Shown here one piece after another: positions 19,166 to 28,336 of a stretch of DNA of 64,000 nucleotides. The stretch covers positions 1-64,000 of the forward strand of contig NZ_JBGKAC010000002.1 in NCBI RefSeq assembly GCF_041361465.1, in the 5' to 3' direction. Source of the DNA: Halobaculum sp. MBLA0143. GTDB lineage: Archaea; Halobacteriota; Halobacteria; Halobacteriales; Haloferacaceae. Position 1 is the stretch's first letter. Each line of letters begins with the position of its first letter. The translations under genes were made by a program, and so were the position numbers. The notes under the pieces are model-generated. The model saw nothing but the letters and a program-made list of their open reading frames with translations, did not search any database and was not told where the DNA came from.

Positions 19166-20182
19166 TCACCCGCCGCCGAGCGTATACGCGAGGAGGTACG
19201 CGGCGGCCGCCAGCGTGAGGGTCGCGACACCCGTCACCAGCGCTCGAAGTCGGCGGTCGACGGGCGTCGTCTGCGCCCGGAGCGCCGGCAGTCCGACCAG
19301 CGCCATCGGCGCGATGGTGAATCCGAGCCAGTGGGCGTCGACCATCGTCGGTCGGGGGAGTAACACCACCGCGGCCGCGTAGCCGACCCCGACGACGGCA
19401 CGGGGGGCGACTGCCCGCCGCAACGACCGCCCGGCGACGTGTGTGTAGACGGCCAGTCCGACCCACACCGTAGTCAGCTCGACGAACGTGATCGCGAGCA
19501 GGTTCAGCGTCGGGTCGGCGGCGAAGACCAGTCGGTCGCCCAACAGCCGTGCGTCGGTCGGCGCGAACAACGGCGGCGGGGTGGACATCAGCACGTCGCC
19601 CCAGGGGTGTGACAGCAGCCCGCCGGCGGCGGCAGCGAGACGGTCGCTCGCCGACAGCCTCGTCCGGGCGGCCACGGCGACGCCGACGGCGACCACGCCG
19701 ACGGCGAACACCCCGGCGACGAACGTGCCCCGCAGGCCGGCGACGCCGTCGCCCACCAGGAACGCCGGGGCCACGGCGAGAGCGGTCACGCCCGCCGCCA
19801 GCACGCCACGACCGTGGTCGCCGTCGGTCCACGCCCGCCAGGCCCCGCCGGCGGCCGCGACTCCGACCGCCGCGGGACCGACGACCGCCAACGGGTGGGT
19901 GACGCGTCGGTGGACGGCGTTCGACACGCCCCAGAAGCCGTTCATCGACACCACCGCATCGCCACCCAACTGCCGGACGTACGACAGCACGCCGACGAGT
20001 AAGTCCAGGTCGGGCAGGACCGCCGCGGCCGCCGCGACGGCACCGAGCCACAGCGTCGTCCGCCGATCTCGTCCCGCCAGCGCCGCGAGCCCGGCCACGA
20101 GCGCGAACGCCAGGAACTCGTGTCCGACGAACACACGCCGACGTTCCGGTGGCTGTGTGGTGTGTGTTTCGGCTGCGCTCAA
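19166..20182 (-). CDS. YdjM-like membrane-bound metal-dependent hydrolase
   Basis: A 338-residue membrane protein with about nine helices of the YdjM/DUF457 family. The candidate metal ligands are visible in order: GHEFLAFAL (residues 20-28), LPDLDLL (near 56), HRRVTHPLA (near 91-99) and SHPWGDVLMSTPP (near 195). Such proteins are annotated as inner-membrane hydrolases, induced by DNA damage in some bacteria. Here nothing in the neighbourhood specifies a substrate. The gene is divergent from the kinase-like gene at 20376. Confidence 0.82.
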   Translation of the reverse strand: MSAAETHTTQPPERRRVFVGHEFLAFALVAGLAALAGRDRRTTLWLGAVAAAAAVLPDLDLLVGVLSYVRQLGGDAVVSMNGFWGVSNAVHRRVTHPLAVVGPAAVGVAAAGGAWRAWTDGDHGRGVLAAGVTALAVAPAFLVGDGVAGLRGTFVAGVFAVGVVAVGVAVAARTRLSASDRLAAAAGGLLSHPWGDVLMSTPPPLFAPTDARLLGDRLVFAADPTLNLLAITFVELTTVWVGLAVYTHVAGRSLRRAVAPRAVVGVGYAAAVVLLPRPTMVDAHWLGFTIAPMALVGLPALRAQTTPVDRRLRALVTGVATLTLAAAAYLLAYTLGGG

Positions 20183-20344
20183 CGGGGCGGAGCCGACGGC
20201 GCTCGACGTCGCCGGCGGGACGGCCCCGTGTCGGTGTCGCCGAACGACGCTGCGACGACGGACTCACCACGACACGGGAGTTTCGCGGCCGCAGCGAGCC
20301 CCTGTATCCGTCTGACTCCGCCCGTGTCCTATTACTACCAGAAC

Positions 20345-20354
20345 TAATTTATCG
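20345..20354 (+). promoter_or_regulatory. TATA-like box for 20376
   Basis: The AT-rich TAATTTATCG lies 22-31 bases before the GTG at 20376 in an otherwise GC-rich sequence, consistent with a leaderless transcript. Confidence 0.5.
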
Positions 20355-20375
20355 AACAGGAACAACAATCTACTC

Positions 20376-21014
20376 GTGAACCACGCCGTCGTGACGGTCG
20401 GACTCCCCGGAACGGGCAAGACACACAGCGCGCGGTACCTCGCGGGACTGCTCGGAGCTCCGGTGGCGAGCCTCGGTGACGCCGTCAGACGGGACGCGCG
20501 GACGGAGCTGGAGGGGGCGGTCGTCGGCAGAGAGATCGGCAACTGGCTGTACGCTCGGTTCCGAGAGCGCGGGGCGGAGCCGTTCCGGGAGTGGATCGCC
20601 GACGCCGTCGACGACTGTCTGCCGGCGTCGACGGTCGTCGTCGACGGTGTGCGGACGCCGGTGTCGCTGTCCGACCTCCGGAGCCAGGCCGACAGGGTGA
20701 CGCTCGTCAAACTCACCGCCGGGTTCGACGTGCGCTACGAACGGGTCAGCCGTCGCAACCGTGCGGGCGCGGGGCAGTACGGTCCGGGCTACCTCCGGCG
20801 GCGCGACCGTCGAGACCTCGAGTACGGCCTGGAGACGCTGCTGACCGACGAGCCGGTCGATCACCGAATCGTCAACGAGGCGGACCGGACACAGTTGGAA
20901 CGAGAGCTCGACGCCGTCGTCGCGGCGATTCCGACGACGGCCGCAGAGACACGCACGAGAGAGACACGCAGAGACGAACTGTACGGAGACGGGTCGACCG
21001 ACGACGAGTCGTGA
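20376..21014 (+). CDS. AAA/P-loop nucleotide kinase-like protein
   Basis: A 212-residue cytoplasmic P-loop protein. The Walker A motif GLPGTGKT lies at residues 9-16. A DGVRT element near residue 92 occupies the position of Walker B, and the RR pairs near 127-150 resemble the LID of dephospho-CoA or adenylate-type kinases. Haloarchaeal proteins of this kind are usually annotated as AAA-family ATPases with kinase-like folds. The substrate is unknown. The Asp/Glu/Arg-rich C-terminal tail is unstructured. The stop is seven bases from the convergent regulator gene. Confidence 0.78.
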   Translation: MNHAVVTVGLPGTGKTHSARYLAGLLGAPVASLGDAVRRDARTELEGAVVGREIGNWLYARFRERGAEPFREWIADAVDDCLPASTVVVDGVRTPVSLSDLRSQADRVTLVKLTAGFDVRYERVSRRNRAGAGQYGPGYLRRRDRRDLEYGLETLLTDEPVDHRIVNEADRTQLERELDAVVAAIPTTAAETRTRETRRDELYGDGSTDDES

Positions 21015-21021
21015 GCGGTCG

Positions 21022-21579
21022 TCACCGCTCCGGTGGGCTGTCGACGACGCGGAGGCGACGCTGCCGGCTGTGGACGATGTGGACGCTGGCGACGACGAGC
21101 AGCCCACCGGCGACGAGCCAGGCACCGGTGTACCCGTCCAGCACGACGAACGGCGGGACACCCAGCCCCGACGCTGCCACCACCAACAGGCTGACGAGCG
21201 CGAACCCGAGGTAGAACTGGCTCCAAGGCACGTCGTCGCCCGCGATCACGTCGAAGTACACGTCGAACGCCGGCATCTCCGCTCCGACCGCGACCGTGCC
21301 CCGAGCGCTGTCGTAGTCGACGATGTCCAACCGGTCTAGCTTCGGGAGGTGCGTCTGGTGGAGCGCCGTGTACAGCCGCTTGCGCTGGCGGGCGCTCACG
21401 GCCGACAGCTCTACGTCGTTCTCCCACGCGGCGAGCTGTTCGGCGAGCTCCCCGATCGCCACCGTCTCCCCGTCCCCGACCCCGACGAGGTAGTGGATCG
21501 CGTGTCGCCGTCGACGGTTGCTCAGTGTCTCGAACAGTTCGTCCGTCTCGACGGCGTCGGTCTCTACTGCCGATTGCAT
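21022..21579 (-). CDS. DUF7344-type winged-helix protein with membrane tail
   Basis: A 185-residue protein with a winged helix at residues 10-95 (ELFETLSNRRRRHAIHYL; recognition part RKRLYTALHQTHLPKLDRL) and two membrane helices at about 115-165. This is the haloarchaeal DUF7344 architecture: a DNA-binding domain tethered to the membrane. It is one of six such genes in the window (others at 22849, 35119, 37580, 39768 and 55260). Membrane tethering suggests that it reads an envelope signal, which is inference. It has its own TATA box. Confidence 0.8.
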   Translation of the reverse strand: MQSAVETDAVETDELFETLSNRRRRHAIHYLVGVGDGETVAIGELAEQLAAWENDVELSAVSARQRKRLYTALHQTHLPKLDRLDIVDYDSARGTVAVGAEMPAFDVYFDVIAGDDVPWSQFYLGFALVSLLVVAASGLGVPPFVVLDGYTGAWLVAGGLLVVASVHIVHSRQRRLRVVDSPPER

Positions 21580-21604
21580 ATCTCGTTGTACCTCACGCTA
21601 TCGG

Positions 21605-21613
21605 AGTATAAAC
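21605..21613 (-). promoter_or_regulatory. TATA box for the 21022-21579 regulator
   Basis: Read on the minus strand the bases GTTTATACT lie 26-34 bases upstream of the ATG at 21579. The whole region 21590-21670 is unusually AT-rich, so it may also carry control sites for the divergent gene at 21840. Confidence 0.55.
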
Positions 21614-21839
21614 CCATGTGTGGAATCACCATTTATAATCTATTTAGGGTCATCTGATACTAATATCCCGTCACGACAGATCGGCTACAGTGTACTGGTG
21701 GAGCGCCGCAACAACTGTCCGTTCGGACGACGGCCGCGGCCGTCGGGCGGTCACAGGCTGTCCCGACGACGGCGTACGGAACACATACTTACGCCGACAC
21801 ACCGCGTAGCGGTGACGACCGGCACGCGCCGGCAGACAC

Positions 21840-22736
21840 ATGTCGATCCGACCACCGACACCGCAGACGCACTCGACACGCACCCGCCGAGCGACGCTCG
21901 CGGCCGCAGCCTGGCTGCGCGCTGGGCCGCTCGGAACCGCCGTGGCCTGGCTGCGCCACCCGCAGTACACCGGCGACGACCGGTGTCTCCCGTGTACCGT
22001 CGTCAACCTCGCCGCCGTCGCCGTCGGCGGGACGGTGTTGGCGACCGTCTCCCCGACCGCCGCGTTGGTCGCCGTCCTCGCCGGGGTGGCGGCCATCTGG
22101 CTCCGAGGGTACGTCGTGCCGTACACGCCGACGCTCACCCGGCGGTACCTTCCCGAGCGGGTGCTGGCGTGGTTCGGGAAGGCGGCGGCGTCCGACCGGG
22201 TCACCGCCCGCGCGGCCGACCGCGACGGGCTGTTGGAGGCCGCGGGGCTGCTCCGCCCGACGCCCGTGGGCGACGACGTGCGCTTGGACGCCGGGTTCGC
22301 CGCCGCGTGGCTGTCGGGCACCAGAGTCGCGCTCGCCGGGACGGACGGCGAGCGGACGGCGCTGTCGACCGCGCTCGGTGTCGACCGCGACGCGCTCGTC
22401 GTGACGACGTACGACGACGGAGTGGTCGCCCACCTCGACGGCGTGTGGCTGGGCACCTGGGAGTCGCGCGCGGCGTTGTTCGCCGACACCGCCGCGTTCG
22501 ATCTCCTGCCGGAGTGGCTGCCGGAGTGGGACCGACTCACGCCCGCCGCCCGCACGGAGACGGCCGCCAGTCTTCGACTGTTCGCCGAGGTGTGTCCCGC
22601 GTGTGGCGGAGCCGTCCGGCTCGGCACGGACACGGTGCCGTCGTGTTGTTCTTCCCGCCGCGTCGTCGCCGTCTCCTGTGTCGACTGTGACACCCGGATG
22701 CTGGAGGTGCGCGTCGCCGCCGACAGCCTGGAGTAG
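21840..22736 (+). CDS. membrane protein with CxxC zinc-ribbon ends
   Basis: A 298-residue haloarchaeal protein. After a basic N-terminus comes a CLPCT motif (near residue 49), two membrane helices, the conserved block VVPYTPTLTRRYLPERV, an acidic middle domain and a C-terminal zinc ribbon (CPACGG; SCC; CVDCDTR). A paralogue with the same order of elements lies at 38920-39771, and both are followed by a convergent DUF7344 gene. The arrangement suggests a two-gene module in which the zinc-ribbon membrane protein and the regulator work together, but no function is known. Confidence 0.72.
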   Translation: MSIRPPTPQTHSTRTRRATLAAAAWLRAGPLGTAVAWLRHPQYTGDDRCLPCTVVNLAAVAVGGTVLATVSPTAALVAVLAGVAAIWLRGYVVPYTPTLTRRYLPERVLAWFGKAAASDRVTARAADRDGLLEAAGLLRPTPVGDDVRLDAGFAAAWLSGTRVALAGTDGERTALSTALGVDRDALVVTTYDDGVVAHLDGVWLGTWESRAALFADTAAFDLLPEWLPEWDRLTPAARTETAASLRLFAEVCPACGGAVRLGTDTVPSCCSSRRVVAVSCVDCDTRMLEVRVAADSLE

Positions 22737-22848
22737 CCGGCGACACGCGGCCGGCGATTCGGCGTGACCCGACCGAGGCCGACCCCAGCCACACTCTGTT
22801 CTCCGACGCGAGCCGAGAGTCGAGAGCCGAGGCGGTCGTCCGCCGGCG

Positions 22849-23427
22849 TCACCGCCGCCCGTTCAGTCGCCCGTGGAGTTCGCGGAGGTCCAGCCACAGC
22901 CAGAACAGTCCGACACGGCCGCCGACTGGGGCTGCCAGCAGTTGGTACAGCGTCGAGACGGCGAACACGACCAACACGCCGCTGGCCCACAACAACGGGT
23001 CGACGAGCGCGAACGGCGGGAGAGCAGCCAACGCCGCGACGACGAGACACAGCCCGACGATCCCGACGCCCCGGTAGTACTCCCCCCAGGTGAGCCCGGC
23101 GGGGCCGAGCGTGTCCATGTACCGGATCAGTTCGCGCGCCTCCGCACGGACGACGACACGCTTGCGGACGGCGTCGTAGCTGACGAACCCGTGTTCGTCC
23201 AGTTTCGGGAGGTGTGTCTGGTGGAGCGCGTTGTAGACGCTCCGGCGGAGCGGCCGCGGTGCCGGCGTCTCGCCCGCCTCCGTGGCGGCGACCCGCTCGG
23301 ACAGCTCTCGCAGTTCCAGCGACGGCTCCCCCGGCCGCGAGGACAGGACACGGAGCGTCTCACACCGACGCGCGTTGCTCAGCAGGTGGTGCGCGTCCGT
23401 CGCACGCAGGGGGGCGTCTCGTGTCAC
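22849..23427 (-). CDS. DUF7344-type winged-helix protein with membrane tail
   Basis: A 192-residue protein. The winged helix spans about residues 10-100 (HHLLSNARRCETLRVLSS; SVYNALHQTHLPKLDEHGFV), and two membrane helices follow at about 125-170. The GTG at 23427 is preferred because the upstream residues include non-haloarchaeal-looking sequence and no promoter. It is convergent with the zinc-ribbon membrane gene, as the paralogous pair at 38.9-40.3 kb is. It is divergent from the first SipW-type gene at 23801, so it could control that cluster. Confidence 0.76.
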   Translation of the reverse strand: MTRDAPLRATDAHHLLSNARRCETLRVLSSRPGEPSLELRELSERVAATEAGETPAPRPLRRSVYNALHQTHLPKLDEHGFVSYDAVRKRVVVRAEARELIRYMDTLGPAGLTWGEYYRGVGIVGLCLVVAALAALPPFALVDPLLWASGVLVVFAVSTLYQLLAAPVGGRVGLFWLWLDLRELHGRLNGRR

Positions 23428-23800
23428 TATCGTCGAAACGCTCCGTTGCCACTTCAGTATGGGCTCGGCTCCGACCCGACGGAGTGGACCGTCGCGGTGG
23501 TTCGCCGAGCACTGTCGAGCGGCGGGGTGACCGTTCACGGCGGCGAGACGGCCGTACGCGCCCGGTAGGCGGGGCCTAACGGCCCGAAGGCCCTGGCGAC
23601 GACCCGGTAGGCGAGGGCCCGTCGCCCGGCTCGCACACCACCACAGAGCGGTACGGCGGCCCCCAAACGGGTGTCACGAGACGTTTCACGGTGTCACCGG
23701 GCGGATGCAGCGGGCTGAACCGGCTCATAGCTAACCTCGACCCCATCCAGGAGACGAGTATCCCGAGACGGTCGGACGGACGGCCGCCGGGTGACCGACT
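23428..23800. other. intergenic control region before the first SipW cluster
   Basis: No gene is seen in these 373 bases. An 11-base direct repeat CCCGGTAGGCG occurs at 23561 and 23603 (spacing 42). The stretch 23572-23592 can fold, with GGGCCT pairing to AGGCCC. Further downstream GTGTCAC occurs twice (around 23671 and 23692). The region separates the divergent DUF7344 regulator from the SipW gene and presumably holds both promoters. Confidence 0.4.
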
Positions 23801-24673
23801 ATGACAGACGACGAACCCCGACTGTACGACCTCTCGCGGCGGAAGATGCTCGCCGGCCTCGGTGCCGTGGGCCTCGCCTCCGCGGGCGCTGGACTGGGTA
23901 CGAGCGCGTTCTTCTCCGACACGGAAGAACTCGAGAACAACAGCATCACCGCGGGCACACTCGACATGTCCGTGACCGCGACCGTCGTGGCCGCGAACGA
24001 CTACTGGGCGAATCAGACGTCTTTCGAACTCGGCGCGTCGACGACCGCCGACGGCCAGGACGCCGCCGTCGGCCTCGTGGTCGACGACGCCAAGCCGGGC
24101 GACTGGGGGATCGTCTGCTGTGAGATCGACGTTCTCGACAACCCCGGCTACGTGCAGGTGAGCACGGAGGAGTTCGCGGAGGCGGGCGGCGCGAACCCCG
24201 AGCCGGAGCAGGCGGCGGAAGGCGACACGAACAACAGCGCGGACCTGGGCCAGTTCCTCCTGTCGACGGTGTGGCAGGACTACGCCGGCCCGGTGGACGG
24301 CTCTGCGGGCGGGACGCGGACCGACCTCACGAACCTGGACCCCGTGTTCAACAACGCGAGTGACCTCCTGGGGCTCCAGTACGCACAGCCGGACACCGGC
24401 GGTGTCGTCGACAGCGACCAACACCACACCACCGCTCGGGAGGCGAACGCGATCTTGGACACGGCCAACGGCGGCTACATCGTCAGAGACGACCAGGGCG
24501 TGCCGGTCGCGGTCGGCGGTGTCGACGGCGAGCCGTACGTGTTCTACCTCCTGTTGGAGATTCCGTACGAGGTCGGCAACGAGATCCAGGGGGACAGTCT
24601 CTCCTTCGATCTCGTGTTCGACACGGAGCAACGCCGGAACAACACGGACCCGTTCAACAACACGGCCGTCTGA
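23801..24673 (+). CDS. SipW-dependent TasA-like secreted protein
   Basis: A 290-residue exported protein. The signal has a twin-arginine-like LSRRKMLAGLGAVGLASAG (residues 11-29) and the SipW-type end GTSAFFSDTE. The mature part is beta-rich with DDAKPGDWG, DNPGYV and the C-terminal EIQGDSLSFDLVFDTEQ, which are shared with all other TasA-like proteins in this window. TasA/camelysin-type proteins form extracellular fibres or matrix. It is the first gene of a co-directional group reaching 32.5 kb. No von Willebrand domain is present. Confidence 0.85.
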   Translation: MTDDEPRLYDLSRRKMLAGLGAVGLASAGAGLGTSAFFSDTEELENNSITAGTLDMSVTATVVAANDYWANQTSFELGASTTADGQDAAVGLVVDDAKPGDWGIVCCEIDVLDNPGYVQVSTEEFAEAGGANPEPEQAAEGDTNNSADLGQFLLSTVWQDYAGPVDGSAGGTRTDLTNLDPVFNNASDLLGLQYAQPDTGGVVDSDQHHTTAREANAILDTANGGYIVRDDQGVPVAVGGVDGEPYVFYLLLEIPYEVGNEIQGDSLSFDLVFDTEQRRNNTDPFNNTAV

Positions 24674-24726
24674 CCCGGCCGAGGAGTGACGATAGCCGAC
24701 GGTCGGGCGGACACCCGGCCACACCG

Positions 24727-24750
24727 GTCGACGGCGACGACACCGTCGAC
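24727..24750 (+). promoter_or_regulatory. intergenic hairpin
   Basis: GTCGACGG (24727-24734) pairs perfectly with CCGTCGAC (24743-24750) around an eight-base loop, 17 bases before the ATG at 24768. It could act in the leader of the vWA gene. It does not share the T-loop-like element found before seven other genes. Confidence 0.4.
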
Positions 24751-24767
24751 ACACGCGACGACAACAC

Positions 24768-26195
24768 ATGACACACACTGACGGGCTGGGGGGACTCAGC
24801 CGACGGAAACTGCTCGCCGGCGTCGGTGCCGTCGGACTCGCGTCCGCCGGCACCGGACTGGGGACGAGCGCGTTCTTCTCCGACCAGGAGGAGTTCCGAG
24901 ACAACGACATCACCGCGGGTGAGCTCGACTTGAAGCTGGACTACAAGGCGACGTACGCCGGCGGTACGGGCCGTCTGAGCCAGATCCAGGCGATGGGCTA
25001 CCCCGACGCCGAGGAGATCGACGAGGGGACGTACCTCCTCGACCAAGCGCCGTCGCCGGCGGACATGCAAGACTGGGCGGATCTCGTCCAGGCGGCTGGC
25101 GACCAGGCGTTCGAGTTCTGTAGCCCGGAAGCCGACGAGTTCCTCGTCAACGGCGACGGCGTGCCGATCTTCACGCTCTCGGACGTGAAGCCGGGCGACA
25201 CGGGTGAGGTGACGATCAGCGTCCACCTCTGTGACAACCCGGGGTACATCGAGCTGTCCGGCGCGCTCACCGACGAGGCCGACAACGGACAGAACGACCC
25301 GGAGATCGCCGCCGAGGGGACCGACACGGACGACCTGAGCGAACTCCCGGACGAGATCCAGGTGTGTGTCTGGTACGACGAGGACTGTGACAACGTGTTC
25401 GAGCCGACCGGGACGGGCGAACGCAACGAACTGGAGGTGGCGCTCGTCAGCGACACCTCCGGCTCGATGGCCGACGAGATCGACGACCTGATCGCGGCGG
25501 CGACGGACTTCGTCGACAACCTCTCGGTTCCCGACGAGGCGGCCGCGATCTCGTTCAGCAACGGCGCGAGCCTGGACCAGGAGCTGACGACCGACTACCA
25601 GGCTGTCAAGGACGCGATCGACCTCTACGACGACGGCGGCGGTACGGACATGACCGCGGGGATCGACACGGCAGAGACGGAACTGTCGACCGGGACGAAC
25701 GCGACGGCGGGTGCCTCGAAGGTGATGATCGTCCTCTCGGACGGCTCGCCGAACGACTCGAGTGCGGCCGCGTCGGCCGCAGCGGACGCACGCAACGCCG
25801 GTGTCCGGATCTTCACGATCGCGCTGGGCACCGGGGCCGACGAGACGTTCTTGGAGACGCAGATCGCCTCCAGCCCGGACGACGCCTTCGTCGCGCCGGA
25901 CCCGGCCGACCTGGACACGGTGTACGCCCAGATTGCGAACATCGTGCTCGCGGGCGAACAGAAGATCGTCGAGGGGACGATGCGGGAGGTGTTCGACCAG
26001 TTGAGCCAGGGGATCACCCTCGACGGCTCCCGCGTCGACGCCGGCGTCCAGCCGTACCCGGCGATGACGACCCAGTGTATCGGCTTCGAGTGGGAGCTCC
26101 CGTTCGCCTCGGGCAACGAGACGCAGTCCGACAGCGTGAGTTTCGACGTCGCCGCGACGGCGACGCAGGCTCGCAACACTCCGCCACCCTCCTGA
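24768..26195 (+). CDS. SipW-dependent TasA-like protein with inserted von Willebrand A domain
   Basis: A 475-residue exported protein. The Tat/SipW signal LSRRKLLAGVGAVGL ends at GTSAFFSDQE. The TasA-like part includes SDVKPGDTGEV and DNPGYIELSG. At residue 229 a von Willebrand A domain begins with the metal-site motif DTSGS and runs to about 400 (with later GGTDM and VLSDGSPND). The TasA-like fold then resumes and ends ETQSDSVSFDVAATATQ. A surface adhesin is likely. The vWA domain lies at the same place as in the two relatives at 26300 and 45115. Confidence 0.87.
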   Translation: MTHTDGLGGLSRRKLLAGVGAVGLASAGTGLGTSAFFSDQEEFRDNDITAGELDLKLDYKATYAGGTGRLSQIQAMGYPDAEEIDEGTYLLDQAPSPADMQDWADLVQAAGDQAFEFCSPEADEFLVNGDGVPIFTLSDVKPGDTGEVTISVHLCDNPGYIELSGALTDEADNGQNDPEIAAEGTDTDDLSELPDEIQVCVWYDEDCDNVFEPTGTGERNELEVALVSDTSGSMADEIDDLIAAATDFVDNLSVPDEAAAISFSNGASLDQELTTDYQAVKDAIDLYDDGGGTDMTAGIDTAETELSTGTNATAGASKVMIVLSDGSPNDSSAAASAAADARNAGVRIFTIALGTGADETFLETQIASSPDDAFVAPDPADLDTVYAQIANIVLAGEQKIVEGTMREVFDQLSQGITLDGSRVDAGVQPYPAMTTQCIGFEWELPFASGNETQSDSVSFDVAATATQARNTPPPS

Positions 26196-26215
26196 CGACG
26201 GCCGGTGAACGGCCC

Positions 26216-26231
26216 CCCGGGATCTCCCGGG
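26216..26231 (+). promoter_or_regulatory. intergenic hairpin
   Basis: CCCGGG pairs with CCCGGG around a four-base ATCT loop, 21 bases after the stop of the previous gene and about 70 bases before the next start. It may be a processing or termination signal. No T-rich tract follows. Confidence 0.35.
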
Positions 26232-26299
26232 TCGAATCGCGCGAGCGAACAACGACCGACCGACTGGACGACACGACACAGATCGACAATTCACAACAC

Positions 26300-28009
26300 A
26301 TGACAGACAACAACGGAATCGGGCGACTCAGCAGGCGGAAGGTGCTCGCGGGCGTCGGCGCTGTCGGGCTCGCCTCGGCGGGTGCCGGGCTCGGCACGAG
26401 CGCGTTCTACGCGGACGAGGAGACGTTCCAGAACAATCAGTTCGTCGCGGGCGAACTCGACCTCCTCGTCGACTGGCAACAGACGTACACCGCGGACGGG
26501 GAGACGACGTTCGTCAACGCACACCCGGACCACGACCAGGACGGCGAGCAGTCGATCCAACTGACGGACGGTAGCGTCCGGCGGTACACGGACGACGCTG
26601 GCCTGGAGGGTGACGACGACAACGGCCGCAACGTCGACATCCTGGACTGTGACAACATCCCGCCGCTGTCGGAGGCGACGTACGGGACGGATCCGACGAC
26701 GGGGGAGCCACAGGAGGCGCTGATCGAACTCGGCGACGTGAAGCCGGGCGACGAGGGTGAGGTGACCTTCAGCCTCCACCTGTGTGACAACCCGGGCTAC
26801 CTCTGGATGCAGGCGACCGACGTCGCCGAGAGCGAAGGGCAGAACACGGACAGCGAGGCAGCCGTCGACGAGACGGAGGCCGCGGACCTGGCACGCAACA
26901 TCGACGTGGAGCTGTGGTACGACGAGGACTGTGACAACGTCCGCGACGAGACGGAGCCAGCGGACATCGTGCTCACGCTGGACTTCTCCGGCTCGATGCT
27001 GTACGACCAGTACGGCGGAATCGTCAGCGACGACGAGATCCAGGTGAACGGTACGACGTACCCGGAGACCACGCGGATCGACCTCGTGGAACTCGGCACA
27101 CGACAGTTCGTTGACTACCTCGACCGCCAGGGAACTGACTTCCAGGTGGGCGTCGCCTACTTCGACGGCGAGGGGACAGACGACACGGAGCCCCGGACGG
27201 GCGTGCTCCAGCCGCTCACGTCGGACCTGAGCCTCATCGACACGGCGCTGTCGGGGCTCCGACAGAAGCTGGCGAACGTGGTCACGGGCAGTGAGCCGTC
27301 GACACCGAACGACGGCGACGGTGACTCGGACCCGAACGCGACTGCACCGTCCATCTCCACGGGGACGTTCATCGGCGAGGGTGTCGAGGACGCACAGGGG
27401 GAACTGGCGACCAACGGCCGTGCGGGCGTCCGGGCGGCCAACATCACGCTGTCGGACGGGTCCAACTTCGCGGGCCAGGGGCCGAACACGCCCGTGGCAC
27501 CGACGGACGCCGCCGACGACGCGCGGGCCGCGAGCCCGGCACCGGGAACGGACCTGTACACCGTCTCCATTGCGAGCGCCGACGAGACGACACTCCAGGC
27601 GATGGCCGGCGCGGCCGGGAGTTCGGGCAACGATCCGGACTTCTTCTACGACGTGAACGACCCGGCGGCCATCCCGGCGGTGTTCGGGCTGCTCGCGGGC
27701 CAGTTCGTGACCGAGCGGCTGATCGTGTCGGGTACGCTGGACAGTGCACTGTCCGCACTGTCGTCGGGCAACGGGATCCCGTTGGACGGCAACCGGGCGA
27801 CGCTGTACGACGAGTTCGCGGATCCGGCGACGGACTCGGACCGCGAGCCGTTCGTCGGCGAAGGGATCCAGCACTGTCTGGCGATGTCGTGGGAACTGCC
27901 GTTCGACGTCGGCAACGAGGTGCAGGGCGACAGCGTCGCGTTCGACGTGGCGTTCTACACCGAGCAGGCCCGGAACAACGACGGCTCCGGCCCGACGGTG
28001 ACGACCTGA
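26300..28009 (+). CDS. SipW-dependent TasA-like protein with inserted von Willebrand A domain
   Basis: A 569-residue exported protein. The signal is LSRRKVLAGVGAVGL with cleavage near GTSAFYADEE. TasA-like elements are GDVKPGDEGEV, DNPGYLWMQ and the C-terminal EVQGDSVAFDVAFYTEQ. The von Willebrand A domain starts at residue 228 with DFSGS and extends to about 465; the Gly/Asp-rich segment near 335-365 is a likely surface loop. The ATG at 26300 fits the signal peptide; the longer frame is only the previous gene's tail in another reading. It may bind matrix or a partner cell. Confidence 0.87.
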   Translation: MTDNNGIGRLSRRKVLAGVGAVGLASAGAGLGTSAFYADEETFQNNQFVAGELDLLVDWQQTYTADGETTFVNAHPDHDQDGEQSIQLTDGSVRRYTDDAGLEGDDDNGRNVDILDCDNIPPLSEATYGTDPTTGEPQEALIELGDVKPGDEGEVTFSLHLCDNPGYLWMQATDVAESEGQNTDSEAAVDETEAADLARNIDVELWYDEDCDNVRDETEPADIVLTLDFSGSMLYDQYGGIVSDDEIQVNGTTYPETTRIDLVELGTRQFVDYLDRQGTDFQVGVAYFDGEGTDDTEPRTGVLQPLTSDLSLIDTALSGLRQKLANVVTGSEPSTPNDGDGDSDPNATAPSISTGTFIGEGVEDAQGELATNGRAGVRAANITLSDGSNFAGQGPNTPVAPTDAADDARAASPAPGTDLYTVSIASADETTLQAMAGAAGSSGNDPDFFYDVNDPAAIPAVFGLLAGQFVTERLIVSGTLDSALSALSSGNGIPLDGNRATLYDEFADPATDSDREPFVGEGIQHCLAMSWELPFDVGNEVQGDSVAFDVAFYTEQARNNDGSGPTVTT

Positions 28010-28336
28010 TCCGGCGAGTCACCGGTGATCTCGGCGTCACCGTCGCCGACGCCGACACTGGTCCCCCGACACGGCCCTCCACGCCGGTACGGTCGTCGTA
28101 CCGGGGGCGTAGGCGACACTCACTCCCGGCCTCGGGGCCGGACACCGTGGCGAGACGCACTCGCCCGGCCGGCCACCTCGACGGCGGGAGACGGACGGAC
28201 AGCAGACAGCCCGGCGACCGGACCGGACGGTAGCCGGCGTATACCTAACTCCGGCCGGAGCGACGTACGAACGGAGACAGACGCGAGACTGGGTCGGGAC
28301 GGCCGGCCGACGCCGGCGCGAGTCGGCGAAGGGAAC
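28010..28336 (+). other. intergenic region before the first export module
   Basis: I see no gene in these 327 bases. A promoter-like CGTATACCTAACTCC lies around 28240-28254, roughly 85-95 bases before the ATG at 28337. The pentamer CTAAC also occurs upstream of 23801, 40450 and 44058, the first genes of the other groups. Confidence 0.3.
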